Below are positions 22,227 to 31,943 of a stretch of 64,000 nucleotides of DNA, in pieces (within the stretch, counting starts at the first letter, position 1; each line of letters begins with the position of its first letter). The notes beneath the pieces are model-generated. The model was not told where the DNA came from and made no database searches. It was given only the letters and a program-made list of their open reading frames with translations. The DNA comes from Phaeophleospora eucalypticola (taxonomy: Eukaryota; Ascomycota; Dothideomycetes; Mycosphaerellales; Mycosphaerellaceae). Location of the stretch: contig JAKLNG010000007.1 of NCBI GenBank assembly GCA_022814565.1, positions 558,001 through 622,000 on the forward strand. The letters run 5' to 3'. A program made the position numbers and the translations under genes.

Positions 22227-23842
22227 CCTCGATGCTGGATGGGAGTTGATGTGTCGACAAGTTGGGAAGAATTCGCGTCGAACTTTGGCGTGTATTTAAA
22301 GGTACACCTCGCCTAGTGCACGGGCCTCATATTAGTGCTCTGGAGGTGAATCCCCCAATGTCCTCGAGGCATCGAAGCTTTGACCTCGATCCAATCGGAG
22401 TCAAAGGGCAACTAGCCGGACTTCGTCCCGCTGAAGCAGCTAAGCAGCGCCGCCATCTAGATATTCACCATATCTAGATTGATATGAGATGGGGACCTGG
22501 GCTCATGCCATGGTTCAGACGTGAGTTTGGAGGATTGGCCTAGCCAGGAGGACCAGGAGGCGACCAGATGCCAGGGGGAAAGAGAAAACTTGAGGCGACT
22601 TCAGCGACTTCCGAAAGTCGAAGGGCCTCACAAGTTGCGAAGATGCCTCCTTGGACAGGGCACTCTGGCAGACCACTTTATGAAATGTGGAGATGTTTGG
22701 GCCAGAGAGAAGTAGGACAAGCCGATCGACGTCAACGACAATCGTTCAATCTCTAAGAGATAGGTAGCCAGCTTCATTATAGGCCGCGAGCTAGAGTCTG
22801 TGAGCCAGCTGGGTGAGGAGCAAGACCCTCGTCTCAACCAAAAGCTCCTTCGGAAGATCGATTGGGTCATCTTACCAACCATCAGCATCCTCCGCAAGTG
22901 AGGAGAGATCGGGAAACAATAAGCAGATTCAGGCGATTTGCGGGGGTTCCGAAAATTCTGCATATGTCCTGCGTTGCAGATAGGGCTTATTGGTAAGGGC
23001 CTCCGTATTCCAGGGTGTTAGAGGTCTGGAGATGTCTCGGCCGGCGAGGGCATAGTCGAAAGATTCAGAAAAAGCCATACCATCGGCGACGAGCTGACAG
23101 CCGAGGGAGATATGGGGAAGCCTCGGAGATGTCACCTACCTCTTGGGTCGCGAGAGACGATGTATTCCAACTTCGGGTCTCCCAAGTTGCGACGACTGCT
23201 GTGCTGCCGAGGCCGTCTGAGATGTAAGTGACAGTACAACCAATCTTCAGGCAGACATAGCCTTAGCTGGAGTAGCATACGCCTTGAAGTCTTCCCGGTC
23301 CAGTCCAGACATACCAGCTGTAGCAAGCCGATGCATGTGAAAGTCGCATTCTGCGATGAGTAAGCATCCTGAGGCCGGCATCCAACTCCAGGAAAACTTC
23401 GCCTCATCAGCCCCAGAGGCCGCACATTTTGTGCACTCACAAATCCTGCATCAAAGCATCGCCACCTGAAGATATCGCACAAGAGACGCATCCCGGATGC
23501 CTTCGGCTTCCATCTCCTTCTTGGCAATATGCCTTCGAACGTCATCGCGTCATGTGACAACAAGCTTGGCAGAAGGTTATACAGCCCATCCATGTTGAAG
23601 TGAGAGCAGATGGGCCGCGAAACCGGTGACGCGAACGCCTGCGAGGCTGCGCAGAAAGCGTTGTGTAATCGTAAGAGTCAGTTCTTGAAGTCGCCTTTCT
23701 TCTGACACCAACTTAATCTTTCTTTCCTCTCGTCTCTTACATCAACCACGCGGCTTTACTTGATCAACACATCGGATCAACCAACCAAGCGGTGCAAGCA
23801 ACATCAACACATCCACGTCTTACCTGACCTGAAGCAGCAACT
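22227..23842. other. Gene-poor stretch with degenerate coding sequence
   Basis: About 1.6 kb of broken frames on both strands beside the frame-shifted F-box-like gene. Apart from the transporter relic at 22785-22901 I cannot assign it. GC content looks ordinary, so heavy repeat-induced point mutation is not evident. The last 200 bp should be the promoter of the PMP3-like gene. Confidence 0.4.
22785..22901 (+). pseudogene. Relic of an MFS transporter amino terminus
   Basis: One plus-strand frame reads RELESVSQLGEEQDPRLNQ followed by KLLRKIDWVILPTISIL and then a stop. The RKIDW.ILP block is the conserved lead into the first membrane helix of allantoate/anion-type MFS permeases. The rest of the helix and the transporter body are not recognisable nearby. 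It has no start codon and no continuation, so it is called a remnant. Confidence 0.45.
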
Positions 23843-24302
23843 ATGACCTTGGTACGCGCATATCCACTGTCTTTCATCTCACCTCTTCACTAACATTCTC
23901 TCCCAGGGCGGCGTCGTCCTCGGCATCATCTCCATCTTCCTGCCGCCTCTGGCAGTCTTCATCCGCCGGGGCTGCGGAGCCGACATCCTCATCAACATCG
24001 GCCTCTGCTTACTCGGCTGGATCCCCGGCGTCGTGCACGCCTGGTACATCATCCTCGAATACCCGTCCTACCGCCAGCGACGACGAATTCGGCATGGTCA
24101 TCGCAGACGGAGCGTGACGAGCGCGCGCAGCGTGAGCCCCGGCTGGCGCAAGAGCCAGGAAATGGGAAGCGTGAGGGGAAGCAGTCATCATGGCGATCGA
24201 TACGTGCGACGGAGGAGCGTGAGCAGAGGCGTTGACGGACGGCGGATCATTCGCGAGGAGGTGTATTCGCCGGCGCCGCCGAGGAGAAAGCATTACTACT
24301 AG
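23843..24302 (+). CDS. PMP3/UPF0057-family membrane peptide with basic tail
   Basis: Exon 1 (23843-23851) encodes only Met-Thr-Leu. A 55-nt intron (GTACGC...CTAACATTCTCTCCCAG) leads to exon 2 at 23907-24302, for 134 residues in all. Two membrane helices match the PMP3 pattern: GGVVLGIISIFLPPLAVFI, then GCGADILINIGLCLLGWIPG and VVHAWYIILEY. PMP3 proteins sit in the plasma membrane and affect membrane potential and salt tolerance. Yeast PMP3 has about 55 residues; here an extra 75-residue tail is rich in Arg and Ser (RRRSVTSARSVSP, RRRSVSRG), which also occurs in some fungal members. The tail looks phosphorylatable, but that is inference. Confidence 0.88.
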
Positions 24303-25142
24303 GAGAATGGATTATGCTTTGAAGCATTTCGAGACATTTTTTAGGCGAGCTTTGCATACATGCAGGAAGACATGACCGAGAGAACAGCAAAATAGCTTCG
24401 ATCGAATGGTATGTTTTGCGGTGGAGGATGCTTGCGGATACGAGATACGAGACCAATGAAAGCACGGGCCAAGTAAATACTTCCTACCTCGCCTCACAGC
24501 TTTTCCCTCCTTACTCAACAACGCTTCATCACGGCAAGACATGCACATCATTATGTCGAGCTGTTCTGTCCCTGCTTCAGGTGTCGCCTTGGCACGGTAT
24601 CTGATCCTCCCGTCCTCTTCAACGCAACGCTTGGGATCCGCGTCAATACAGCTTTGAGACAGGCTCAAACGTATTTCTGAATGCTACATTCTGCGGCTGC
24701 TTTCACAATGTCCTACAGCTGGGCAATCCTCGAAAGCCATTTCCGTTTCCTGGTGCACGAACACGTCCATCCAAGTTTGGCGGGAAAGACTGGGTTTTTT
24801 GTTCACCTCGATCGTGAATGTCATCAATGCCATTGTATCTCTTTTGCCTTTGTCAATGAAATCTTCCCACTCCCTGCAATGGCCTTGATGAGGAGAGTGA
24901 ATGTTCAGAGTGGTGAACGTTCATCAATGTGTTGTTGGTTGGCAGCGCTGGCAAGTATTTATCTTCGACGCCCAATTGCATCTTCTTCCCTGCTGGACAG
25001 ACAAGTCCTGAATCACTCAACACCCTCAAGAATCTGAACAGCACCAAGACTCAACAGAAACACTACCAAGAAGGAGGATCAGAAGCAGAGACTGGACTTC
25101 CCAAATCCCTCAACCACTCAATCCCAGTCCTCAGTCATCAAC
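24303..25142. other. Intergenic, 0.8 kb
   Basis: Upstream region of the C2H2 gene. Only short overlapping frames are present. The 100 bp before 25143 are CA-rich, typical of a fungal leader. Confidence 0.4.
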
Positions 25143-26135
25143 ATGGCCGACGACCAAAACCAAAACGGTTTGAGCCCTGGCCCAGACCAATCCAACCCTA
25201 ACGCGAAGAAGCCAGAGCACAACATGCCATGCCCCTGGGAGGGCTGCGACAGACTCTTCACCTGCCAACACAACATCGACCAACACGTCCGCGAAGTCCA
25301 CACTGGAGAACGCCCCTACGTGTGCGAACTCTGCGTGCTAGAAGGGAAAATGGCTGACTTCGCACGTCCTGGATCCCTGAACAGGCACTATCGAGATGTT
25401 CACAAGATATATTGGGACGCCACCGCCGGCAGGGAGAGGAAGGGCCCGATGAGGAAAGTCATCGGCATGAATGCGTTGCCACCGAAGAGGGTTGTGCCGA
25501 AAGAGGGAGTGAGAGAAGCGTCGCTTCCTCCTAGTCAGGCATCGGAACCAAGTCACGATACTGATTGGCCGCAGGCATGCAACATGGGATGTGGTGTTCA
25601 GCTTGAGGATCCCGACGCCTCGTTGGAGCACTTTCATCTGGCTCACCCTGAGGTCTTCGAGGAGATTAAAGAGGTGTTCCAGTACCAACAGGAACTGCCA
25701 GTGTCAGGTGAGCAGCCTGACGAGAGCAAAGCTGACAACTTCGATAACGAGGAGAACCTCTCGGCAGACCAGCAGGAACTGCTCACACAACAGGACCCAT
25801 CATGGTTCTGGGACTTGAGTGACGCCGAGATCCAAAACTTGTTGAACTCGGAGTCCGTACAGCCTGACATGACGAACAGCGTCGAGGCAGAGGCGCAGAG
25901 CGACGACGGCATGGCGTGGTTGGAAGATGCTGATATCGACATTCCAGATTACGAACCCTCGGGTGAGTTCGACGTCGGTGCTTTCCCGCAAGAGCTTCGA
26001 GAGCTTTTCCCTGAGCTTGTAAACACAAATCCTCACACTGGTGGTGAGTCCGGCGCCGTGGACAGCGGGAACGGAGAAAGCATCCCGCCTTCAGAGGCAA
26101 TGGATGTGGTGTTCGAATGGAACAAGGAGCACTAG
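25143..26135 (+). CDS. C2H2 zinc-finger protein, probable transcription factor
   Basis: An intronless 330-residue frame. The first finger is at residues about 29-58 (MPCPWEGCDRLFTCQHNIDQH with VREVH). A second, looser one follows (YVCELCVLEGKMADFARPGSLNRH with YRDVH). A third Cys-Cys-His-like unit occurs at about 150-170 (CNMGCGVQLEDPDASLEHFH). The rest is strongly acidic and could be an activation domain (DIDIPDYEPSGEFDVGAFPQ). DNA binding is inferred from the fingers; the target genes are unknown. I recognise no named orthologue. Confidence 0.8.
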   Translation: MADDQNQNGLSPGPDQSNPNAKKPEHNMPCPWEGCDRLFTCQHNIDQHVREVHTGERPYVCELCVLEGKMADFARPGSLNRHYRDVHKIYWDATAGRERKGPMRKVIGMNALPPKRVVPKEGVREASLPPSQASEPSHDTDWPQACNMGCGVQLEDPDASLEHFHLAHPEVFEEIKEVFQYQQELPVSGEQPDESKADNFDNEENLSADQQELLTQQDPSWFWDLSDAEIQNLLNSESVQPDMTNSVEAEAQSDDGMAWLEDADIDIPDYEPSGEFDVGAFPQELRELFPELVNTNPHTGGESGAVDSGNGESIPPSEAMDVVFEWNKEH

Positions 26136-26375
26136 ACTGGGCGTGAGAGTACGATTGTGCATTTTCTATGCTTCCTTCACGTGTTTCGTCGGAAGAGAGA
26201 GGACAGACATCGTGAGCGCTTGGACAGAGCGGAATTCTTATATTAGTATGCGAGAGACCAAGGCAAGGAAGCCTATGTTCGACCTCTTATAGGGAAGGAC
26301 CTGAGATTTGTAAAACAGGAAAGCGTAACGCAATGTTCCAATTCGTTTCTTGGCATAGTAGCTATCAAGTCGGTG

Positions 26376-28046
26376 TCAGTGACTGAATAGATTGTCGGAT
26401 ATAAGTATTGCTGCCAAATCACCACACACTTTTGTTTTATTGAGTGAGCGCAGCTTTTCCTCGAACAAGTAGCAATTCACGTAAGATCTCAAAGGAGAAG
26501 AACAGAAACCCGTCTCGAACCACTGCGGATCCCTCTTGTACGTAGCACCGTTGAATTCGCAAGGCCCTCGACCATGGCGAAGCTGCCAAATCCAGAAGAG
26601 AAGATCATCATTCGCCAGATAGAGCAGAAAATGCGGCTTCATTGTGGCGAAAGGTCGCGAAAAGGTTGCCAGAGTGCTAGGCGCAAGCATAACATGGCTC
26701 ATGATCTCGAAGGTTTCATTGTCATGTCTACTTAGAAGAAGAGCTGCTGATTGAAGCGTTTCTACTGTTTCAAATCGAAGTACGATGTCGCCAGCTTGCG
26801 CAAAGATGGGCAGTAATATGTAGGTGAGGCCCACTTCGAGCAGTTTCCACTTCGGCGAAACCTCCTTCAACACTTCACGACCGGTGAGTTGGATATATTC
26901 AGTTGATCGGAGGTCAAACATCAAGGGGATTGAAGTGGACTTCAACGACCATCGCAGGCTTGAGGTTTCTAGCTGTCTGTGCTGCGCCTCCGACTGCATT
27001 CCAGGATCAGTCCGTGGTATCTCCAGTAGATCACAAAGCTGAAATGCGATTGCAATCCTGTCCACGCCATCTGCGTGCTCAAGTGCGATCTCCGCAAGTT
27101 TCGAGGCCGGAATTCTGTAGTCAGCTTTGGGAACCGGTTGCGTTCTTGGCCAATGGATGAGCGATAGGAGCCCGAAAATTCTATCTCTCGGATCAAGACA
27201 CTTCCTCATTCCTAACCTGAGCACCACCTCGGTGAAGGTTGCGACACCATGTGGAGAACTCCGCACAATCGATCTGAGTGTTCCTGTCCGATTCATTGGC
27301 AACTGCATCAGCGAGGACGAGCTTGTATGCAACGCAACCTTTCCTGCGTACCAATCCTTATTGATGTCGATGATCTTGCACATCATAGCATTGAGAGCGT
27401 CGAATTTAGACCATTGATGACAGCAGGTCCCACAAGCAATCAGGAGGCTCGGCGAAAGCGCAAACTCCTGCGCCGTCCAAAGTCGATCCCAGTATGGCAG
27501 TCTTGCGAATGCGGTCAAGGAAGCCGAGAGATGCTCCAGCGCTACCTCGTCAAGAGCTTTTAACCAGCCAGGTATCTCTATATCTGAGCAGGGTTCAGCG
27601 TTGTCGCGTTCGATTCCAATGCTCGTTACGTGTTGGAGGAAAACCGCGATCTCCTTGGTTTGACGGCCAAGCGAAGCCACGGTACAAGTGGCATTTCGGT
27701 AAGTGTCGCCCATGAGATTCACTTGAGCGCTTTTCTCCAGATCGTTTTGCTGGTTGATGCAAATAGCGTCTATCCAGTAGTACTCAGAGATTCCGAACGA
27801 CCGCAATTGACCCAGAGCATACCAGCATTCCTGGGTGATGTCGAGAAGTCTCCCGTTGGCAGCGATTCGCTTCAATAACGTGACATCTCCCCAAGTGTAA
27901 GACAATGCTGCGTATGGCGGCGCTGATTGACGTTGAAACGTCTCGACCGTGATTGCGATAGGTTCTCGGCGGCCTGCAGGCTGAATTCGAAGCAGTCGAA
28001 TCTGCTGTGATGGGTCCCCTAAGTTGTCGTGCTTGAAATCCTCCAT
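26376..28046 (-). CDS. Heterokaryon-incompatibility (HET) domain protein
   Basis: A 556-residue intronless frame from ATG 28046 (MEDFKHDNLGDPSQQIRLL). The HET domain lies at about residues 45-195 and shows its three signature blocks: YAALSYTWGD, then YYWIDAICINQQNDLEKSAQV with MGDTYRNATCTVASLG, and YWDRLWTAQEFAL. The remainder (HGVATFTEVVLRLGMRKCLDPRDRIFGLLSLI) is the usual continuation in this family. HET proteins can trigger cell death after fusion of unlike strains, but most copies have no proven role. No repeat or NACHT/WD40 module follows the domain. Confidence 0.92.
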   Translation of the reverse strand: MEDFKHDNLGDPSQQIRLLRIQPAGRREPIAITVETFQRQSAPPYAALSYTWGDVTLLKRIAANGRLLDITQECWYALGQLRSFGISEYYWIDAICINQQNDLEKSAQVNLMGDTYRNATCTVASLGRQTKEIAVFLQHVTSIGIERDNAEPCSDIEIPGWLKALDEVALEHLSASLTAFARLPYWDRLWTAQEFALSPSLLIACGTCCHQWSKFDALNAMMCKIIDINKDWYAGKVALHTSSSSLMQLPMNRTGTLRSIVRSSPHGVATFTEVVLRLGMRKCLDPRDRIFGLLSLIHWPRTQPVPKADYRIPASKLAEIALEHADGVDRIAIAFQLCDLLEIPRTDPGMQSEAQHRQLETSSLRWSLKSTSIPLMFDLRSTEYIQLTGREVLKEVSPKWKLLEVGLTYILLPIFAQAGDIVLRFETVETLQSAALLLSRHDNETFEIMSHVMLAPSTLATFSRPFATMKPHFLLYLANDDLLFWIWQLRHGRGPCEFNGATYKRDPQWFETGFCSSPLRSYVNCYLFEEKLRSLNKTKVCGDLAAILISDNLFSH

Positions 28047-28601
28047 GGTCACGATGTTGTAAGTGGCAGCATCTCTTGCCAGCGCAAAGACAGGAAGAAC
28101 ATCCTAACCCGATATCTCCATCTCCCGCCGGCTTCGTGAGAGCAATGCAGCACCATCCAGCCCGTACTCAACCACAGTGCATGGACAGCTGGAATGCAGG
28201 CTTTGCATCTCGTGTAGCCATGCCGTGATCCGGCCAGGATTTCGTGATGCGCGAGGCCAGTAATATTGCTAAGAACATAGGCAGTGGTCAAAATGCAATT
28301 GAAGTAGGAAGCATGAAGCTGGCGCTGTGAGAGACAAGAAGAGAAGAAAGAGATAGAGATGGACAAAGTGAAGGCAAGCGCCTCGCCCCTGCCAAAACGA
28401 TCCCCATCAAATATTCAACATCCCCCACCAAATCCCATCATCCCCGCTCGCCACCAAAACGCGTCTCCCTGCAAACACTCTACGCGTCTGCCTCCATCTC
28501 CACCAACACATCAACTTCACTTCACCTCATCTCCTCACCACAACCAACACACCCTAAAACCACCAACCCGAGTCAAAGGATCAAATTCAAAACCGAACAA
28601 C
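28047..28601. promoter_or_regulatory. Divergent region between HET gene and RPA3
   Basis: 555 bp between two start codons that point apart. The 200 bp before RPA3 are rich in CCA/CAAC on the plus strand. An open frame from 28359 covers the RPA3 leader but has no recognisable content. Confidence 0.45.
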
Positions 28602-29066
28602 ATGGCCGAAGCAACCCCCCGCATAACAGCCCCCTACCTGGACCAATTCTCCCACCGCACCGTGCGCATCCTCGGAAAAGTCCGCCAACTACGCGGCGAA
28701 GAAGCAACCGTTGACGCAGGCGGCCAGATACGCGTGCACCAGATAAAGGTATTATTTTTCTTTCCACGGACCCAACCCAATTGACTTGTGCCTGTCGCTG
28801 ATGGTGAGGGAAACATAGGACTCCAACTGGCACCTCAACCACGCGGTCGAAATCATCGGCAAAGTGCAGCAGGACTTGTCGGTGAAAGTGATGGCGAGTA
28901 CGGATATGGGGCCTGAGGGCGGGATAGGTACGTTGTCAACTCAAAAGAGCTGATCAACTCTGTCCGGGGCGGAGTTGCTGATTGATAGAAAATAGATTTC
29001 AACGCCGTCGAAGCAGTCGTCGACGCGACGCATCGGTATCATGAGATTTTCTACGACAAAGAGTAG
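28602..29066 (+). CDS. RPA3: Replication protein A subunit 3 (RPA14)
   Basis: Exons 28602-28748, 28819-28927 and 28996-29066 encode 108 residues with all phases consistent. The protein reads MAEATPRITAPYLDQFSHRT, then VRILGKVRQLRGEEATVDAGG, NWHLNHAVEIIGKVQQDLSV and DFNAVEAVVDATHRYHEIFY. This is the single OB fold of the smallest RPA subunit. With RPA1 and RPA2 it forms the nuclear single-stranded DNA-binding complex used in replication, repair and recombination. Length matches fungal orthologues. Confidence 0.93.
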
Positions 29067-29432
29067 ACTGTGTCGTGGATGGATGAGTGAGTGAAGAGAA
29101 CTGACGAGCTGGTAATTTCGCGCTATCAGATCGGAGGCGGCATGCTGCAAGGGCGAGACGAGAATCACGATCCGTCTCGTCTCGAGTTTGAATCTCGCAT
29201 AGAGAGTCATATGGCAGCTCGAGATGGCATTATTAAAAGAGGAACCCGCACGACTTCCAAACAGATTCGGCTGCTCTCGAATGATCGATTTGCATTCGGC
29301 GGAAGAGGTCAATGAGAGCTACAAACCGTATCCCAAGAAAGACCTCCTAAACAAATGAACTCCAAACTCTCTCGCTTAACCCCAGTAAATCCACGCATCT
29401 TCTCTCTACCCAACTACCTCACTTCACTGCCC
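29067..29432. other. Convergent intergenic region of RPA3 and DUG3
   Basis: 366 bp between two 3' ends. A short near-palindrome (GAGACGAGAATCACGATCCGTCTCGTCTC) lies at about 29155-29185. No gene. Confidence 0.4.
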
Positions 29433-30653
29433 TCAAGCAGCCCCAACCCCAACAACCTTCGCCCCCTCCGCAATCCCCAAACTCCCCGCCCCAGCCCCCG
29501 CCGCAGCAGCAGTAGTCCCACCCGCAATACTCTGCCCCTTATCCGCCGCAAACCGATCACTCCTCACCAGCGTCGCCTCAAAATTATAATGCTCATCCAA
29601 AATCGGATGAATCAACACATTCTGATTATGAATCGTCACCACACTATTCGTCGGCACGGTAACCCAATTATCCCTCTCAAACGTGAGCGGCTCGGAAGCG
29701 ACGAGCACGATATCGGCGCCTTTGTCGCGGCGTTCCATTTTGTACTCGCCTTTGCCGATTGCGGTCCGCCCGGTTTTTTGTGGGAAGGGGGAGGGTTGTT
29801 GTTGCCAGTTTGTGCCGGAGGAGAAGAAGAGGGAGGCGGCTTCGTCGGTTTTGGAGCTGACGTAGCGGGTGCAGACGACGGATTTGCCGTCTGTGACGGC
29901 GAAGTTGAGGAGGCTGCGGAGGTCTTGGCCCTCCTTCACTGAGTCTGGGAGGCTCTTGATAAAGCCGTTGATCCGTTCGATGGTTCTGAGCATCGCTTTT
30001 CGTAGCACCGTGTGTCCGAAGCCATTCTTCTGCTTCCCTTCGTCGTCCGCGTCTACGCCGTCCTGCTCCAGCGAGTCGAGGAACAAGGCGAATGCCCATT
30101 CGCTGTCCGTCGAGCCCTGTACACTCTCAAACCACCTGTCCCCAATATCTGATACCAGCCGTCTCTTGACTCCAAGTTTCCACCCGCCGATCCCACCATT
30201 GTGCATCCACATCAGCGCGCCGCGTGAGAAAGGATGGCAATTGCTATCGCTCAAAGCACCCTCTGTAGAAGCACGCACATGAGCGAAGATGAGCGGACTG
30301 ACAGTCTTGCTCGCAAGACGTTCTAGATTCCGACAGTTCCAGGCGGGAATGGTGCTGGTGAAAATACACGGTTCAGGTCCGAGGTCCACGACATCCTCCT
30401 GCTGATGATGCCTTCCACCACCCTGATGCTCGTCACTATTCTGCTTTGTCACGACGCTACTACTGCTTCTCCTCCTTTTCGTCGGCGCAGCGGTATAGTA
30501 TCCCACCCCGAATCCATCACCATTATGCGGCCGCGTGGTATCGATGCGCAAGCGGGAATCGTAGCTCTGCGTGAGGATGCTGTGCGTCGGGCTGGTGATG
30601 AGGTGCGAGAGCAAGATGGGATTTTGGCCAGAGTAGATGAGAAACCGACACAT
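29433..30653 (-). CDS. DUG3: Class II glutamine amidotransferase, DUG3
   Basis: A 406-residue intronless frame starting MCRFLIYSGQNPILLSHLIT, which leaves Cys as the amino-terminal nucleophile once Met is removed. Class II amidotransferase features follow: RPHNGDGFGVGYY, FAHVRASTEGALSDSNCHPF, LMWMHNGGIGG and DSEWAFALFLDSLEQDG. A later FERDNWVTVPTNSVVTIHNQ with HPILDEHY matches fungal Dug3. In yeast, Dug2 and Dug3 form a cytosolic enzyme that removes the gamma-glutamyl group from glutathione. The Ala/Gly-rich end (GGTTAAAAGAGAG) is probably unstructured. Confidence 0.92.
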   Translation of the reverse strand: MCRFLIYSGQNPILLSHLITSPTHSILTQSYDSRLRIDTTRPHNGDGFGVGYYTAAPTKRRRSSSSVVTKQNSDEHQGGGRHHQQEDVVDLGPEPCIFTSTIPAWNCRNLERLASKTVSPLIFAHVRASTEGALSDSNCHPFSRGALMWMHNGGIGGWKLGVKRRLVSDIGDRWFESVQGSTDSEWAFALFLDSLEQDGVDADDEGKQKNGFGHTVLRKAMLRTIERINGFIKSLPDSVKEGQDLRSLLNFAVTDGKSVVCTRYVSSKTDEAASLFFSSGTNWQQQPSPFPQKTGRTAIGKGEYKMERRDKGADIVLVASEPLTFERDNWVTVPTNSVVTIHNQNVLIHPILDEHYNFEATLVRSDRFAADKGQSIAGGTTAAAAGAGAGSLGIAEGAKVVGVGAA

Positions 30654-31943
30654 GGTAAGTCCTCCACCAACCGAGCCAGCAGAAAGGCGGGATAGGTATA
30701 GGTGTCGAGTCGTCTCCTCTTTTCCCCTCTTCCCAAGTGCCAGTTTCCCCGCTTCACAACACCGACTCGCACCTCACACCTTGATGTCTCCTCTTCCCGC
30801 ACAAGATCTTATCTCTGGACCCGCCTTACGCCTCGTCTCGTCCCTTCGTCTCCTCACTTGAAGAAAAGAGGGGTCGTCACGGGCCAACGTCGCTGGTACC
30901 GCGGCCGGTTTGCTCAGAAACGGGTCGGGGTCGTTGGTACCTGCAGGCCCTAGGTATTGAGATCTCGGAACTCGTTGATCGACCGGCAGATGAGGTTCCA
31001 GTGCGTTGGTAAGAGAGATAAGGCTGAGGGTGTGAAGATCGTTGGAAAGTCTAAAGGCGACATGTACTGTTGTACAGAGGTGTTGTCTGGGGCATCTGAA
31101 ACACCATCACGTGTCAGGGCTTGGCGCATGGCATGATGGCAGTACAAGATGGTGCCATTTGCTACACAACCTACTCGTCGTCCAGCGAACACTGAAATTG
31201 AAGACAGACGAAAGATGGTTAATAATGTTGTTGGCTTCAAAAACAGCCTTGCCATTTCTACATCAAAGAATGACAAAAAATATCCCATGCCCAACCCCAG
31301 AGTCATCACTCACACTCATCATAATTACATTTTCATCCACACGGTCTCGTTCTGCTGGAAGCACTTTTCCCTTCCTCAATCAACGACAAAACCATGCTCC
31401 AGCAAACAACCCATCCCGCCGCATGAATCGACCCAATGCCCGTCATGTCCAAGAGGTATAGATATTTTGTGAGGTTCTTTTTCTGTGTCTGGTCATCCAC
31501 ATAAACCCGTGCTCAATTCAAACTCCCGCCCTTTTCCCTTTCCGAGAAACGCCATCCCTCGTCAATATCAAAGCATCTACAATTCGATCTCCATGTCGAC
31601 AGTCGCGGTGGTGGTATCTGTGCGCAAAGCAATAATCCAGTTCAGAAGTCCGCGCCATTTCGTCTGCTCGTCTCATGCATAAGAAGGTAGTGTGTGGGAT
31701 AACGACAGATAAATGCGATTATAGTGGCCTCCCGAATGCGTGAACAATCTCTCGTCGAAGTTTCGTTTGTTGATTTGTCTTGATTCATGCCAGGTGATGA
31801 CTTTTGGTATTCGTGATTGCTGGGAGCGATTGTGGTGGCTTATACAAACTGCGTGGGCTCGCGTGTGATGGAGGTTTCGAAACTCCGCCGTTCTTGACCT
31901 CGTGGCCGTAAGAAGTTTTCTAGCTTTTGTCGTCATCCGGAGT
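30654..31943. other. Intergenic, 1.3 kb, DUG3 promoter and 3' flank of the large C2H2 factor
   Basis: No supportable gene. Frames are short and inconsistent. The half next to 31943 is AT-richer and probably holds the 3' untranslated region of the transcription factor. Confidence 0.4.

Noticed and set aside
22329..22400. tRNA-like T-loop word (GGTGAATCCCCC)
   Set aside because: No acceptor, D or anticodon stems can be folded around it.
29155..29185. GAGACG...CGTCTC near-palindrome after RPA3
   Set aside because: It could be a transcript-end hairpin, but the arms are short and imperfect and there is no second copy.
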